Part shown: positions 45,178 through 56,763 of the stretch, one piece after another | Layout of the letters: every line of letters starts with the position of its first letter | Numbering within the stretch: the stretch's first letter is position 1 | Assembly: GCF_918797505.1 (NCBI RefSeq) | Contig: NC_092797.1 | Span: 22,395,372 to 22,459,371, forward strand | Reading direction: 5' to 3' | Length of the DNA: 64,000 nucleotides | DNA from: Bemisia tabaci | Lineage: Eukaryota > Arthropoda > Insecta > Hemiptera > Aleyrodidae | Program-made: the position numbers and the translations under genes | Notes under the pieces: model-generated | What the model saw: the letters and a program-made list of their open reading frames with translations, nothing else | Told to the model about the DNA's origin: nothing | Database searches by the model: none

Positions 45178-46012
45178 CAACAAAAGAGACAAATAATAGG
45201 ATTAGTTTGTTTGTCAGACGTAATTCAGTAGCGATTGGATAAAAAATTATTGAAAGAAATGTTTCGCGCTATAACAGTTACAGATCAGAGGTTTCCTTTC
45301 AACAAAAATTGAGGCAACCAGGAACAGCGTATAAATCAATCATATAATCACATTCGTAAAAAAGCTTTATGTTTGCTTAAATTGGAAATCCATTGCAGAT
45401 AGACTTTTTCTGTGTGAGTATAGTCCATTTGAGTACTTGATACGAATAATCAATTTGATGTACCGTTACTCGTTGATACATTCAGAATTAAATTCTTCCA
45501 ACCTCCGAGAATTTGAAGGAGGAGCACCCTTCAAAGCATCTTATGTTTTTTAATAAAGAGAATACTATTAAGTTTGCAATTACATCTCCAGCCGTGACAA
45601 TTAAGATAAACCGAACAATTAGGAAATAGTAAACCTCTGCTTAGCCCTGACTTAGAGGTTGACTTAAGGGGTGGCTTTTGAACGGGAGACGAAATCGTGT
45701 GCAGGAGGATTCGGCGTTTCAAATCTGCATTGCTAATGTTGCTGCAAAATTGAAAACTCGAACAAGGAAGACCCGGGGATAGATAAAACAATAAGGGAAG
45801 GGATTCAACATGTTTGGAATAATGAAAACTGTCTCAAACTCTGGAATGGTTCAACCGCCGGTCCACTGTATTAATTTTGGAGGATCCTCAAGGAACACGC
45901 GAGCAAAATTGACCAGATTTTAGATGGTTTCGCGTCAACGAAGAGATTTGGTTGGCATGTCCAAAGTGCTGACCAAATTAACTTAAATCCAGATAAACTG
46001 TAGTGCCACAGC
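45178..46012. other. Non-coding stretch, nothing recognised
   Basis: AT-rich sequence; no gene or shared repeat was noticed. If site 3 is genuine, this is intron upstream of it on the minus strand. Confidence 0.4.
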
Positions 46013-46256
46013 ACTGCCATAAGGAAGAACGCTGTATGAGCCTTCAGACGTAGCCAAATTTCCTTCAATAAAGCAAGAGTTTTGGGGTAAACTTATGAAC
46101 ATTTTCCCCTCACATTTCTCAGATAATTTATTTCGCAATTTTCTCTAACGCTCCTTAAAATTCAAAGTTCATTACTTTCCTTTAAAATAAACATTTTCTC
46201 GGAGGAAATTTGGCAACTCTCAAATGTTCATACGGCGCTTTTGCTTAGCAAGGCAG
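46013..46256 (+). mobile_element. Family B MITE, copy B8
   Basis: CTGCCATAAGGAAGAACGCT and GTATGAGCCTTCAGACGTAG at the left. GGCAACTCTCAAATGTTCAT and GCTTAGCAAGGCAG at the right. Same orientation as B2. Confidence 0.87.
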
Positions 46257-47393
46257 GGCAGGCCGAGGATTGGAAGTTTGAAACAGCTGTAAGACACGTC
46301 AACACGATATATCTCATGGTTAAGATAGGGCTATGTCTTGTCCCGCTGTAGCGACATGATTTCGACGATAGGCATAGGGCCGATGGAGAAACTAAAATCA
46401 GCCATATCTCTTCGATGGCGTCATAGGAGTTTTAAGTAAGATGTCTAATATGTCATTTGCTCTCATACGTAAAAATTTGGGGATTCCTGTCCCCACATTT
46501 TCTAAACAATGAGCTTTCCGATGTTTTGTACAAGTATCCTTTATCCAATAATCTTCCAGATTTGGTTGAGAGTTGAACTACGAAAAAAAAGGCGTTGTAA
46601 AATATAGAATTTATTTGAATCATCATCAAAACGACAAATTTATCAGTGGGTAAAAACATCTATAACAATAAGCGATGCTCTTTGTTAAAACGCTAAACAG
46701 TAGCATGTCAGTTGCGTAATCATAAGACCTCCATTGAAATTGCCCGATTTTTTTTTTCTAATTTCATTCAAGGCGATAAATTTTGTACTAGATGTGAACT
46801 TAATTATCACTAATTTCACCCTCGTTTTCTTTTCTTCTCCACAGCGAGGTTTAAGTACATCAATTTTTTCTTCCGTGCGACGCCACCCTCTTGAAAGGAA
46901 AATAAGACTTCTTAAAAGTCGGGGATTTTCAATGCGTTCAAAACGGTCGAGTGAGAGAGAACTTTAATTTAGATGAAAAGAAGCTGCGAACAGGGCTACA
47001 AAGAGCTTAGCTTCAACATTGATAAATTGTTGGCGCGTGAGACGTTTCGTTTCGTTATCAGCCGGAGGATCGTCTGCTGGGCGAGGTATGCACTTGTGCG
47101 CGCAACTTGTGGGGAATCTTTGAAGTCAAATTGAATAAGGCGTGAGGTAATTAATTTTAAAATAAAAGCTGAGCGTCCTTCAGGCGAGGAAGGGTCTGTG
47201 GGAAAAGACGATAAATTTCCCATTTTTTGGGGCTCGGATCCCCTTAAATGATAGAGGGCGGTTTCCTTAAATGCATGAGCAAATTATTCTTTAGAAGGCA
47301 ATACATCACGAGAGATAGGGAACGGAAATGGTGGGGCCTTCCGCCCCGGAATGGCAGCATCAGAGAAAAGGCCATTTTCACAGGGTGCACAGC
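46257..47393. other. Non-coding stretch, nothing recognised
   Basis: No gene or shared repeat was noticed. Confidence 0.4.
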
Positions 47394-48605
47394 TATACAG
47401 GGTGTCCCAAAAGTCCGTACCCCCCCTCGTAACTTTTGAACGGTTAGAGATAGAAAAACGAAACTTTGGGAATGTTTCTATCTTAAAGGGGTCCATCTTC
47501 TAGGGGGGTCAAAATTTTTGTCCCCCCCTCAGGGGGGGCGCGGGGGCCCCCAACTTTTTTTTTTCAAATGGTAACCCCTATCTTGTGATACATCATTAGA
47601 AAGAGCATAAAAAACTAAGAATTTTGGCGCAAACCGCAAATCAATATCTTAATTTTTGACCGAGTTATGATAGGTCAAAGGTCAAATTTGACCTATTTTC
47701 AAAAAATCATATCTCCGGTTCAAATTATCGTAAAGAAAAAAATAAAACGGGAAAATTTACCAAATTGTAAGCACTTTCAAGTAAAAATCACAGAAATTAC
47801 TTCAAACTAATTTTAAGGGGGGTTTCGGATCCCCAAATACGTCATTTTAAAGGTCATACGATACTCTCGCGAAATGAGCCAATTTCTCCTTACTTTTCCT
47901 CAACATTATCTTAGTAAGTTCAAAATTAGTTCAAAATTGCGTTTTCAAGTCCCCAAATTTCGAACAAAGTTTTAAAAAAAATGAAATTTAAATGGTTGAA
48001 TTGAATTACCTTAAATTTCGTTTTTTGAACTTTGCTCGAAATTTGGGGACTTGAAAACGCAATTTTGAACTAATTTTGAACTTACTAAGATAATGTTGAG
48101 GAAAAGTAAGGAGAAATTGGCTCATTTCGCGAGAGTATCGTATGACCTTTAAAATGACGTATTTGGGGATCCGAAACCCCCCTTAAAATTAGTTTGAAGT
48201 AATTTCTGTGATTTTTACTTGAAAGTGCTTACAATTTGGTAAATTTTCCCGTTTTATTTTTTTCTTTACGATAATTTGAACCGGAGATATGATTTTTTGA
48301 AAATAGGTCAAATTTGACCTTTGACCTATCATAACTCGGTCAAAAATTAAGATATTGATTTGCGGTTTGCGCCAAAATTCTTAGTTTTTTATGCTCTTTC
48401 TAATGATGTATCACAAGATAGGGGTTACCATTTGAAAAAAAAAAGTTGGGGGCCCCCGCGCCCCCCCTGAGGGGGGGACAAAAATTTTGACCCCCCTAGA
48501 AGATGGACCCCTTTAAGATAGAAACATTCCCAAAGTTTCGTTTTTCTATCTCTAACCGTTCAAAAGTTACGAGGGGGGGTACGGACTTTTGGGACACCCT
48601 GTATA
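47394..48605. mobile_element. Nearly perfect 1.2-kb palindromic element
   Basis: Begins TATACAGGGTGTCCCAAAAG and ends CTTTTGGGACACCCTGTATA. Each arm is nearly 600 bp, complementary to the other at almost every position I compared, and meets its partner at about 47999/48000 with only a few unpaired bases (around 47990-48010). Symmetric landmarks include CATATCTCCGGTTCAAATTA near 47709 and its complement near 48270. The terminal TA may be a target duplication. It has no ORF, no transposase and no internal asymmetry, so it is a pure foldback. Confidence 0.95.
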
Positions 48606-49473
48606 AAAAGGCTTTCTGAGACAAGTTTTCCAAGCGATCCTAGTAAATGTAAGGCACCTATCTAGTGAATAAGGCACGCTTACAGCTTGAACGGATATTC
48701 TGAATGTTTATTGAGGGATTCTAATTGGATGAAACCTAAAATTAACACTTGTGGAAAGGCGCATGACTTCATACTGAACAGCACGAAGTTCCAAATTGTG
48801 AAAAATGTCATTTCGTTCCGTTCAAAAATAGCAACCCAGCTTTGTTGGAATTAAAACTCCTAACTTCTTGAAGAAACGGCACGAAAGGACAAATAAAAGA
48901 GGGCTAAGTCTTTTTAACACCCATAGACAAGATGGCTATAGACATTTAGAATTAAAATTCTCTGATTTTTCCAGGTTTTTCTGACCCATTTTAAGAAAAT
49001 TTCCCGAGTTTTAAGACAAAACGGGATGATGAATAATAATTTTAAGATTCGTCGATCGAGCTAAAAACAGCTCACGAAGCAGACTACAACTAAGTATATT
49101 ACGAGACACGTAAAAATTTGCATTTTCCATTTACGCAATTTTTCTCTGTTTTATGCTGATTCTGCTGTCAATTTACCATCTTTCCCTGACTGTTGTAATC
49201 TTGATAGAAAGACCAAGGTTACTATGATTACTTGATTTCCCGATTCCTTGACTTTCTATGTCTTCCCCTGACTATAACAATTTTCGAACTCCCTAACTTT
49301 CCCTGGCTTTCGAACAAAACTTCCGCTTTGATTATTTTCCTATTAATTACACCGATTTCTGCTAAATGCTGCTGAAATTTTCTGACTTTTCCTAAAAATT
49401 CCCTGATTTTTCCAGGTCGCCATAAATTCCCTGATTTTCCAGATGTTCCAGACTTCCTGAAACCTCAAGAGAC
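48606..49473. other. Non-coding stretch with degenerate TTCCCTGA-type repeats
   Basis: From about 48950 to 49460 motifs such as TTTCCCTGACT, CCCTGATTTTCCAG and CCTAACTTTCCCTG recur in no fixed order. They look like decayed interiors of CAGGGTGTC-ended elements. No gene was recognised. Confidence 0.45.
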
Positions 49474-49767
49474 CAGGGTGTCTACTAAAACACGCTGGCT
49501 AATCATCAGTACTTTAACGGTGCTTTTTCAGTACATTCCCAAGAAATTCAGTACCTCCTCGACAGAAAATTTCAGTACTTATTTAGTACCTCCAATTGAC
49601 GAAATTCGAAAAACTTCAAAAATTTGAATTTCTCGCTTAAATTGCGACAAAAATACAAAAAAAATCCGGACCTTCTTGCAGAATTTCCGCACTTTTTCAG
49701 TACTTCCGGACCGCCCTTAAAAAATCCGTATACTCTTTCCGGACTTTCAGGACTTGTAGACACCCTG
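49474..49767 (+). mobile_element. Family E element, copy E3
   Basis: CAGGGTGTCTACTAAAACAC to GACTTGTAGACACCCTG, flanked by GAGAC on both sides (49469-49473 and 49768-49772), a possible 5-bp target duplication. The interior AGTACTTTAACGG and TTCAGTACCTCC match E1 and E2. Confidence 0.88.
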
Positions 49768-50293
49768 GAGACGGGATCAAAAAAGCTATTTACGAGCGAA
49801 TTCGCGACAAAATACTAGACGAGGAAGCGTATCCAAAAGTTTATTCGTTGACTACGACTATATTGGCGCGCGCGCATTAGAGGACTAGTAAAGCCACTCT
49901 TGACGATAATTAGCCGGAGCATTGCGCGCATTTAAGCGTGAACACGGCGAAGAACCGCACATTACTCAATTCCGCACGCTACAGCCGGAAAGCAAAACAA
50001 TGGTAAACGAAGAGACTGAGTGGGAGTAATATCCACACTTCGAACTATTTTAAACACGGCTTGAAGATTAATGTTCAATCATGTCGGCGCGAGCTATGGA
50101 GGAAGCTGCTCCCTTCCCTTTTCCGCCTCCTCCCGCTCTCCGGCCTGCAAAGGGACAGAGAACTGCGGCTCTCATTGCTAAGTTGCTGGACTGAATAAAA
50201 AATATTACGAGTGCCTTCGCATTACGAATCAGAAATTGTAAACAAATTCTCTTCTACTAAGAGCATATACTTACATACAACTCCCGACTGAAA
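49768..50293. other. Non-coding stretch, nothing recognised
   Basis: No gene or shared repeat was noticed. Confidence 0.4.
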
Positions 50294-50771
50294 TTACACA
50301 GAAAAAGAGGAAAGGGTTGTTGGATAATACGTATACATAAATGACATTCCCAATTAATTATAGCAGTGCCCCCCCCCCCCCCCATAATTTAGGTTACATC
50401 GATAAAAATATTTGTGTTCTTGTGTTACTTTTGGTTCATACAGGAAGTGAAACACAAACGTACACAATTTTGTGTTGATTTTGGTGCAGCTTGCGGTGAA
50501 TTTAGCGCAGACACAATGATGAAATTGGGGAAAATGCATTTCTCCGATTGCGACGTTGGTATTCACCACTCGTTTTTTTATTAAATTTCTTCCAGAAAAC
50601 TAGCTGGCATTTTCTCTTGACATTGTTCACAAAAGACTAAGGATTTTTTTGTGTTTAACTTCCCGTATTGACTAAACTTTTGTGTTGATTGGAAATGCCA
50701 ATATCATCCAAAAAATTGAGGTAGTGCCACAATTTTGGGGGATAACCCCTCACCATTTTTTTTCTGTGTAA
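50294..50771. mobile_element. Element Q with TTACACAGAAAAA terminal repeats
   Basis: TTACACAGAAAAA at the left and TTTTTCTGTGTAA at the right. The subterminal AGTGCCCCCCC...ATAATTT and AAAATTG...GGCAC pair loosely. The interior is enriched in TTTTGTGTT/AACACAAA motifs. A 15-nt C run lies at 50369-50383. If TA is the duplication, the core termini are CACAGAAAAA. Confidence 0.7.
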
Positions 50772-51215
50772 CAGAGAGGAACTGGGTCATATTTTGAGAA
50801 GAGAAGGGGGAATAAACACTAGAAATGAGGCCCGAATGCTGTAAATGACGATATGATAGAACAGTCTGAGTCCACACTATTCTGCGAGGAGATCAAACCC
50901 ACAAACCCAAAAATTAAAGTCAAAGTTGCAAAATGAACTTTAAATCAGTTTTGGTGCCAAACTGAAGGGAGAGCGTTTAGTGTGGGTTTCATATTGACTT
51001 CATGACCTTGAGGTCTTATACCCATTCTTTTTGGTTCATTCAAAAAGTATTTTCTCTTGCGCATGATAAACTTACCTATTTTTATTTTTTACAATAAAAA
51101 ATTGATTTGGGCCAATTCGTCGCCCGGCTTTCATAGTGGCGTAACTAGTTAACTACACACTGAGCTAAGCCCGGAAAATCATTAAATTGTATGGACGACA
51201 GTGTTTATTGCTGAA
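50772..51215. other. Non-coding stretch, nothing recognised
   Basis: Contains an isolated donor-like TAG|GTAAGTTT on the minus strand near 51075, discussed under rejected items. Confidence 0.4.
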
Positions 51216-51377
51216 AGTGGCGAGGCGTAAATGATCGATTAACGATATTTCCCCATTTGAAAGAATGGTGAAGAATCGATTATTAAGATTTTCGGTGCGA
51301 ACACCCTGTTTATCGATACTTTTCCATAGGTTTAAATGGCAGATCAATCGATACATCGCAAAGTACGCCACGCCACT
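51216..51377 (+). mobile_element. Family J foldback, copy J1
   Basis: AGTGGCGAGGCGTAAATGAT and ACGCCACGCCACT bracket TTTCCCCATTTGAAAG, AATCGATTATTAAG, TTTATCGATACTTTTCC, ATAGGTTTAAATGGCAGATC. The arms are complementary, and CGAT tetramers recur throughout. Confidence 0.82.
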
Positions 51378-52050
51378 TATTGGAGAGTGTAGTTACGCCC
51401 CTCATGTCAGGTAGGCAACAAATCGACACCATCGACCTAAACAGAGCAATTAGCTTGAAAATGCGACCCAAAACTAGATAAGTTCCTCCTGCACCATTGG
51501 GGGAAAAATTGAAAATATTTTTTTGAATCTTGTTTCAAGAGCAATTCTTTAGACGGAGCGACAACAGGGGCATCCGGAGAGGAGCTGCAAAAATAAACTA
51601 TTGTATCAAAGTAAACAGATTACCCTTCAATAAATTACGAGTTTCCAGTTTTCAAACTTCGATTTTTCCCCGACACTAAGCCCCCCATCGGAGCCGGGAG
51701 CCTCGAGTAATTTTCGTATTTCTGCGAGGATGGGCTGATACCGGATTTCGATAGCGTCGCCGAGTATAATTTACTGCGGATGTTGCGACATTATTCTACG
51801 CTACGTTCAAGTCGCCAACGTTTTCCTCCGACAGAAACACCGGCCTAGGCTTCTCTCGGACGTTCTCTCCTTCGAAAATAAACACTCTAGACTCACACAT
51901 GTCATTGCAGGTTGTAAGGTACATTTAGGAGAAAATGAAGGTAAGAGAGTCAAGTGGACTTATTTCTGTTATGAAGAGCTACGTGAAAACGAATTGCATC
52001 AAAACGAACTTTGTGTGTAGGGTTAGTGCGCAACATAGGTTCTTTACATT
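51378..52050. other. Non-coding stretch, nothing recognised
   Basis: Chance frames only. Confidence 0.4.
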
Positions 52051-52939
52051 CACTGGAAAAAACACAATGGTTCTAGAGTCCAGACTCTTAAAAACATCGA
52101 CAAAAAAAATACTCTAGATTCAATCGGATTTTTGCTTAAATCAAGAGCCAAGCCTCTTAATTTGAGCGGATTTCCTTTTGATTTAAGCAACCATCTGATT
52201 GAATCAAGTGTATTTGTTCTTGTCTATGTTTTCAAGAGTCTAGACCAGGGATTTAGAGCTGAGGTTTGAGGGAGCATCATAAACGGAGCCGCATCGGCGC
52301 GCGAGGCGGAGGCCCGGCGCGGACTTTCATGCCGCTTCGATCAGTGCGCCGGGGGAGCGCATATGCCGTTGAGGCGGCTTCACCTGGTGAAGCCGACTCC
52401 CGGCTCCTTTTCTGATGCTGCATCAGTTTTGATGCTGAGTCCAGCATCAAAATTAGCGGCCTCAATTAGCAGACGCGTCGGACGCCAGCGCCCCGGCGTG
52501 GGCCACCCGCGCCGATGGGAAACGTAAACAAAGGGGTGTTCCGCGAATTCATCGCCGAGTCCGAGGGTCGCGGTCTTCTGGGACAGCCCCGTCGGTAATT
52601 AAGCTGGGTGGCGGGTCCGAAAATTAAGGCCGTATCGGGCCGCAAGCCGACGGTCCGGCCGCAGAGGCTGAGGCCCGCTGAGGCCCATGAGCCAGCATCA
52701 AACCTCAGCATCAGCGCTTGAGGCGGGCTCGGTCGGCTCTCCAGCATCGGGCTTCAATGCCCGAAGCCGGCGGCCGGCAGGTTGAGCGCATCAGGCTCGG
52801 AGCCGTATGCCCGAACGGCCGCTACCTGGGCATACGGCATTGATGCTGAAGCTACGAGTTGATGCTGTACAGCATAACCTCATGAGGCGCCTCAAATGCC
52901 TGGTCTAGACTCTAGATCCAATGTGTTTTTTTTCCAGTG
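52051..52939 (-). mobile_element. Family A MITE, copy A6, split by a hAT-like insertion
   Basis: CACTGGAAAAAACACAATGG to TTTTTTTTCCAGTG, flanked by TT on both sides. The core AAGCCTCTTAATTTGAGCGG gives the reverse orientation. The right arm is interrupted at 52246-52902. Without the insertion and one copy of the 8-bp repeat, the element is a normal length of about 224 bp. Confidence 0.9.
52246..52902. mobile_element. Non-autonomous hAT-like element with 8-bp target duplication
   Basis: A 657-bp GC-rich insertion inside copy A6, flanked by exact 8-bp repeats GTCTAGAC at 52238-52245 and 52903-52910. Termini are CAGGGATTTAGAG and, read inwards from the right, CAGGCATTTGAGG. Eight-base duplications with CAGG-type ends and a duplication fitting nTnnnnAn are established features of the hAT superfamily. 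The subterminal regions hold many CAGCATC/GATGCTG and TGAGGC/GCCTCA motifs in both orientations. No transposase frame exists, so it must be mobilised in trans. Confidence 0.82.
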
Positions 52940-53906
52940 TTTAGTGCATTTTCACACAGTTCCTTTTGATTTGAATACGCCCAATTTATAACTTTTTTCA
53001 AAAACTCTGTATCGATGTTAACCCTGATAACGGACACGGCCTTTTCGCGGAATGGACAGTTGTGCGCCTTTTTCATGGAATGACCGGTCACATCGATCAT
53101 TCCGCGCATCGACCGGGATATCGGCCGACTCGATAATTGCCTGCCCAGTCCGCGGACTAACGGATGAAATTAAGCCCAATTTCAGAAACAGGGCAGCAGA
53201 CGAGCTAACAATACGTAAGATTTTGTAGGCACAGAATAAGATTTTTTTTAAAAAAAAACCACGATCCGTATACATATTTAATTCATCGTGAAATTGAAAG
53301 AAATCTCCGGGGTGGTAGCATAATAATTGTGCAGCAAAATTAAAACTATTAGACCAGCCTATGAAATTAAGACACAGAATAGAATGAAAAAAAACAAAAC
53401 GTGGCAGCCTATTACGAGGAAAAGAAACGAAAATTAAAATGAATTAGGTAGAAAATCATATCAGAAGGCTATCAGTGATGAAATGAAAACTCAGCGAGAA
53501 AGAATGGGAGACCTAAATTCCTTAGTTCCTATTTTCTTTCCTCTTTCTCCTGATCTGAAAGTTTCCTCCCTCAAAGGAAAACTATTATCTTTTACGACAG
53601 AGTCTAAAAACTGGCATTAAATGATAACGCCTGACTGAGCAAGAAAACAAGATAAAGATGCGCTTGTACCGAGGAAGAAAAAGTTCGCAGGAAAAGCTTC
53701 CTAGGAACTTTAGGATACAGGTTCCCATCGGTGCACATAAGTGCAGTTCGGACTTAGGAGATAAATTATTCTCAGGGGCTCGCGTGGTTCTCTAACACAA
53801 CAAAGCCTAAAATTAAACTAAACTTGAAATTTAGTGATATTTCTGAAGTATAAAACTTGCTTACACGGACTTGCTAAGGGCTTTTGGCGAAGGAGTGGAC
53901 GTTGTT
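52940..53906. other. Non-coding stretch, nothing recognised
   Basis: AT-rich; no gene or shared repeat was noticed. Confidence 0.4.
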
Positions 53907-54135
53907 CACTGGAAAAAAACACATTGGATCTAGAGTCCAGACTCTTAAGAACATCGACAAGAAAAAATACTCTTGATTCAATCAGATTTAAGCTTAAATC
54001 AAGAACCAAGCCTCTTAATTTGAGCGGATTCCCTTTTGATTTAGGCATAAATCTGATTGAATCAAGAGTCCTTTTTCTTGTCAATGTTTTCAAGAGTCTG
54101 GACTCTAGATCCACCGTGCGTTTTTTTTTCCAGTG
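53907..54135 (-). mobile_element. Family A MITE, copy A7
   Basis: CACTGGAAAAAAACACATTG to TTTTTTTTTCCAGTG, flanked by TT on both sides. The core AAGCCTCTTAATTTGAGCGG gives the reverse orientation. Arms are well conserved. The 105-125-residue frames on both strands are read-through of the hairpin. Confidence 0.92.
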
Positions 54136-54334
54136 TTGCGCAAAAATGTGATACGTTTCTTTGTGAGCTTCAATCGTCACTTTGTTCAATCAATCCAATC
54201 AAATTATTTTTTCCTTCTTCACTCCACATTCTCCGATCGGTTCAGCTACATGCTAGAATTTTGCATGAAAGGCAACTAAATTTATCTGGTCGAGGTTTTG
54301 CTGATGATTGGACGACCTTAAGGCCACAGGCCCT

Positions 54335-54520
54335 GAAAAAAAACTTCGGCCGTGGAAGTCTTACTTATGGGCTATACAGACATACTGTCTGCGTTCTGGG
54401 CTCAGAGGCTGAAAGTTCCGGGTGTAGCACCTAGAGCAGCTGAAGTCACGGCTCCAGCACCCGGAACTTTCGGCCTCTGAGTCCAGAGTAGACGGTATGT
54501 CTATATAGCCCCTAACTTTT
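54335..54520. repeat. Foldback hairpin D
   Basis: GGGCTATACAGACATACTGT, GGGCTCAGAGGCTGAAAGTT and CCGGGTG on the left pair with CACCCGG, AACTTTCGGCCTCTGAGTCC and ACGGTATGTCTATATAGCCC on the right, around a loop of about 35 nt. The ends (AAAAAACTTCGGCC and TTTTTTTCGGCG) resemble those of family C. Confidence 0.82.
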
Positions 54521-54535
54521 TTTCGGCGAAGGGGA

Positions 54536-54694
54536 CCACCTGGAATACATTTTGTAATAAGGAACCACTATTTCTGGCCCATTTTTGAAACAACATACAT
54601 GCAATTAGTTTCTTTATGGAGATATGTGTTTTAATAGGAGAGCCAGAGATAGTGGATAGTGGTTATTCCTTATTGCAAAATGTAATCCACCTGA
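54536..54694. mobile_element. Family N foldback, copy N3
   Basis: CCACCTGGAATACATTTTGT, AATAAGGAACCACTATTTCT and GGC on the left are answered by GCCAGAGATAGTGG, TATTCCTTATTGCAAAATGT and AATCCACC on the right. Related to 61866-61999. Confidence 0.72.
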
Positions 54695-56209
54695 GAGATG
54701 GGCATAAATCTGCAGTTCATCTCCTAAAGATCACTAATTCCTTGAAGAGAGAGGCTGAAAAAACAAGGGGTTTTGGTCCATACTTAATTTGGTGAGAGAG
54801 AAAGAAGAAGGTTTTTGCTTGAATCAACGGGGTTTTCTATAGTGCCATGAAAGCACCGCAGAAAAAAAGCTAATGGAAAGCCTATCGTGGCACTGGCTGT
54901 GTGATCTTTTGCAACTTCGGGCCGTTCCTTTTCCGCCCTTTTTTCCTTTGCCAATTTCCAGATCTCAAAACAAGCTCTTAAAAGCTCTAATCGAAAAGAG
55001 CATGTACTGGCCAGACGATCTATGCGCATACAATAAATCGATGTTAATAAATAAAAGGAGAAGCTAGGGTAGGCGAAACGACTAAAAGTGCAGTATTCAA
55101 GAGCGGAAAAGTTGTCGCTGATGAAATTGCGGTCGATAAAAGTTTACAGCTGCGGAAAATACGTCCTTAAAAGCAGCGCACTTTCGTTAGCTTGCAGAGC
55201 ATACTCCGACTTCAAACTTAATGGTGAGTGCTTATGGACTTCAGTAGGGCTTTACTCAAGTTCATCTATTTAAAAGCGAGAGAGGTTGTTTATTGGAACA
55301 GTAAAGAGGACCTTGAAAATGTTAGGAATTAGACTGCGGAGCTTCTCATCTAGAGGATTTCAACTTTCCATCCTTTCTCTTTCATTCAGTTGAGAACAAA
55401 TATTTTTAGCAGTTCACTCTCAAGAACCAACATAAATTGCTTTTAGAAGGAGAAATAGGAGTAACCCGAATAGTTGTCGCTGAACAATTTCTGATAAATG
55501 CTCGAAATTCTTATTAATAAATTTTCAAATCTGGGCAACGGCAACTATTTGAAAAATTTCAAGGCAATGGATCAATAATACCGGCATCAGGAACATGGCT
55601 AACTATCGATGTATTAAAGCTTTGAAAATCATCCCATGGAAATCATCTCGAAAATGAGACTTAGCCGTGGTGTCTAGGGCCTTGAAAACTGCAAATGACC
55701 GGAATTTGCCCAAGTTTCAAGTTCGGAAATTTGTTCCGGAACAGACTCTAAAAACCGGACACTAGTTTCTCTTTCCGTTCTAAGATCAAATTATTATTAA
55801 AATTGGTGGTCCGAGCGTGGCCTTGGATTAATGAAAAAAATTGACAGTTTTCCTCCGTTTTATGAAGAAAAATCTAAATTTTCCAAAAAGAATCTGAGCA
55901 GTATGAGAAGGAATCGCAGGTTACCTGATGGAATGGTTCCTCGAAAATCTGGAATAAGCAGGAAAATAATAATCGATTCAGTTTTAAATGCCAAACAAGT
56001 TTCCCCGAGTTAAGCGTAATTTCGCTTTTGTCAACGTTATCACTACCCCCCTCCCCCCCCCAACAGAAAAACTAGGCTATTGTTTGTGAATGAATATTGC
56101 CGCGAGAAGGTGCAGCGCAGCCCCTTTCCTTCAATGAAATGAAACTTCACACCATCCTTTCTCACTTTTCCTCTGATCGGTTGAGAAACCGCATGCAAAT
56201 ACTCCGACT
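54695..56209. other. Non-coding stretch, nothing recognised
   Basis: Chance frames only; a C run lies near 56046-56061. Confidence 0.4.
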
Positions 56210-56461
56210 CCGCCGTGCTAAGGAAAAACGCCGTATGAGCCTTCAGGCGTTGCCAAGTTTCCTTCGACGAAACCGAATTTACTGGGTAAATTGTGAATAT
56301 TTTTTTCTAAAATTTTCAGACTATTTGGTACGCAATTTAATCTAAAATGTCTGAAAATTTCAAAGAAAAATGTGCATGAATGTCGTCAAAAATAGATAAT
56401 TTATCGAGGGAAATTTGGCAACTCTCGAATGATCATACGACGTTCTTCCTTAGCACGGCAG
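56210..56461 (+). mobile_element. Family B MITE, copy B9
   Basis: CGCCGTGCTAAGGAAAAACG and GTATGAGCCTTCAGGCGTTG at the left. GGCAACTCTCGAATGATCAT and CCTTAGCACGGCA at the right. Forms an inverted pair with copy B10 300 bp away. Confidence 0.9.
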
Positions 56462-56763
56462 TATCCCCTGCCACTTTCAAGCGCGATCTGCACTACGAGT
56501 GGCCCCAAGTTGCTAGAACGACTGCCGCACTGTTGGCTTTCCTAAGACTCTCGGCTTCACAAGATACAATCGTTATGAGAGGAGCTAAAGTGGACACTTT
56601 CTTTGAACCGGCGTAATGAGTAGGTAACTGGGGTACAATGCAAGGTGAAAGGAAAGAAAGAGGATTCGCAGCTCGATCTCAACGGGCACTGCGTCGATAG
56701 CACTTAAAAACGCTCTAGCACCCGCGGATGAATGGATGGATGGATTCATTTTCTTGCACCGTG
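56462..56763. other. Spacer between inverted family B copies
   Basis: Unique-looking sequence that would be the loop if the flanking inverted MITEs paired. Confidence 0.4.

Noticed and set aside
51066..51080. Minus-strand TAG|GTAAGTTT that looks like another ratchet point
   Set aside because: The donor is excellent, but the upstream sequence is A-rich rather than pyrimidine-rich, and no second GTGAGT donor follows within 100 nt.
51911..51946. Plus-strand segment between CATTGCAG and GTAAGAG
   Set aside because: The preceding tract is not pyrimidine-rich, the 30-nt segment has no support, and no partner exons are visible on this strand.
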